A stretch of 64,000 nucleotides of DNA from Heliocidaris tuberculata (Eukaryota; Echinodermata; Echinoidea; Camarodonta; Echinometridae), in NCBI GenBank assembly GCA_025618425.1, contig CM046844.1, forward strand, positions 11,059,558-11,123,557, written 5' to 3'. The notes under the pieces are model-generated. The model saw nothing but the letters and a program-made list of their open reading frames with translations. It had not been told where the DNA came from and did not search any database. Position numbers and translations under genes: made by a program. Within the stretch, counting starts at the first letter, position 1. Each line of letters begins with the position of its first letter. Shown piece after piece: positions 62,788 through 64,000 of the stretch.

Positions 62788-63880
62788 ATTTGTGTAACCC
62801 AATACGGATGTGTAGTAAAGAAATGACATTTGGTCTATTGACAAATAATAGGCCTATATCTAACTTTAAAGGGTACCAATCACCAAAAATAATTTTGCTC
62901 TGTATGTTAGAGGTTTCATGTCATTATACTATATTCAAAATATGGGCTTCAAATATTAATTCTATAAAGAGATATTGCAATTTCAATTACACTCTCTATA
63001 AGCGTAAAAGCGACTCGTGAGTAGACTACTCGACGCACCCGTACGCGCTCGCCAAGATAAAGGCTCGCGCGGAACCAAACTCGGAGTTCGGTTCCGCGCG
63101 AGCATTTTCATGTTATCCTCTATTTCCTTCATACTCATTAACTGTTGTATACCAGACAAAGTTCTTTGAGGTTGATTTTATACTTTCTAGCTGTACACAA
63201 TTTTTTTTTTTTCAGGTGATTGGTACACTTTAATGAGGGGAAACAACTTTGGGGCTGCCTTTGAGAGACCAATACTATTTTCACTATAAGAATATAAACG
63301 AAATACAGAAAAATATTTTGACATCAAAGTGCAACACAAGAAAATTACAATACTCAATATTCTCCACCCCCTTGTTCACCCATAGGTTCAAGAGAAAAAT
63401 TGACCGGACTGTTCAGGGGCATCTGACAACCTCTTCCCGACGGAAAAATATACAGAGTCACTCTACTTCATCATGACAAAAATTGATAAATGCGTTCTAT
63501 TGGGTGAAATCGCTCTTCTTCCTGGCCCTTTTTTTTCCCAGGGGCTCAGGAGGCTATGAAGGGGCGGCTATGATATATGAATACATACCGTATTTATCAA
63601 TGACTTAGATAGTCTACATAACTTGAAGGGCTCAAATCCTATGGACTTGATGGGGACAGGCTCCAGATTACGTGGTTCCGTTGGTGAGTCAGGGACATAA
63701 AATCAGTTAGTTCCAGGGTTCTGTCCTTTGGGTTCGTTACACAGCTGGGGTTAATTTGGGATTGTATACAATCCTTATAAGGATTGTATCCTTATAAGGA
63801 TAATATTTCGGGAGTATTAAGTTTATAAGAAATAAATGACGAATCCCATTTTAATCTGTGTAACAGTACATGCAAAGGGT
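62788..63880. other. SLC10A 3' flank, probable 3'UTR then unannotated DNA
   Basis: No gene is seen. A hairpin around AACCAAACTCGGAGTTCGGTT is at 63074-63094 and an inverted GGATTGTAT/ATCCTTATAAGGAT cluster at 63760-63803. No AATAAA close to the stop was identified, so the transcript end is unknown. Confidence 0.4.
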
Positions 63881-64000
63881 GTCGGATGAGATCATGGTTT
63901 CAAAAAGGTTTAGAAACTCGGGTATATCTGTATATCTATGTACATTGTAAAACCCATGTATTTTATTTTGTTGGAAGTGGAAATAAAAGAAATGAAATGA
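63881..64000 (+). mobile_element. Probable LINE 3' end with GAAAT tail
   Basis: ATTTTATTTTGTTGGAAGTGG is followed by AATAAA (63982-63987) and GAAATGAAATGA at the window edge. A pentamer tail of this type suits non-LTR elements. It could alternatively be the polyadenylation site of SLC10A. Confidence 0.4.

Overview
The window is eukaryotic genomic DNA. It has widely spaced short exons with canonical GT/AG borders, introns full of simple repeats, tRNA-like SINEs, LINE remnants and many fold-back DNA transposons (MITEs). The two gene families are animal genes. Intron size, the density of MITEs and microsatellites, and tandem paralogues suggest a marine invertebrate deuterostome, most likely an echinoderm. 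That placement is inference; no marker in the window fixes the species.

Three protein-coding genes are supported. (1) HGSNAT copy A, minus strand, 605-7551: the first four coding exons of a heparan-alpha-glucosaminide N-acetyltransferase; the rest lies beyond the left edge. (2) HGSNAT copy B, plus strand, 10781-33081: complete, 18 coding exons, 682 codons plus stop, with every splice phase consistent and the active-site His present. A and B are head to head and share a nearly identical 185-bp promoter/5'UTR/exon 1 block in inverted orientation, so one arose by inverted duplication. (3) An SLC10-family sodium/bile-acid cotransporter, plus strand, 54466-62787: five coding exons found, about 388 aa from the first in-frame ATG, possibly with an upstream exon. 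A degenerate LINE with a reverse transcriptase domain sits in its last intron.

Layout: 1-7551, HGSNAT-A and its introns (SINE, fold-back elements, E-box palindrome repeats, GA-rich tract). 7552-10780, spacer between the two promoters with interspersed repeats and a fold-back element ending just upstream of promoter B. 10781-33081, HGSNAT-B, with large MITE-filled introns 1-3 and a 600-bp pentanucleotide satellite in intron 17. 33082-54465, about 21 kb without a recognisable host gene but rich in transposons: hAT-like, piggyBac-like and Tc1/mariner-like non-autonomous elements, several nested, plus a LINE remnant. 54466-62787, SLC10A. 62788-64000, 3' flank ending in a LINE-like tail.

HGSNAT works in the lysosomal membrane in heparan sulfate breakdown. 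SLC10 proteins carry organic anions with sodium across the plasma membrane. The sequence gives no reason to link the two functionally. No unknown enzyme system was found. The most notable points are the mosaic divergence of the two HGSNAT copies, transposon ends next to a promoter and a splice acceptor, and several exactly delimited, partly nested transposons.
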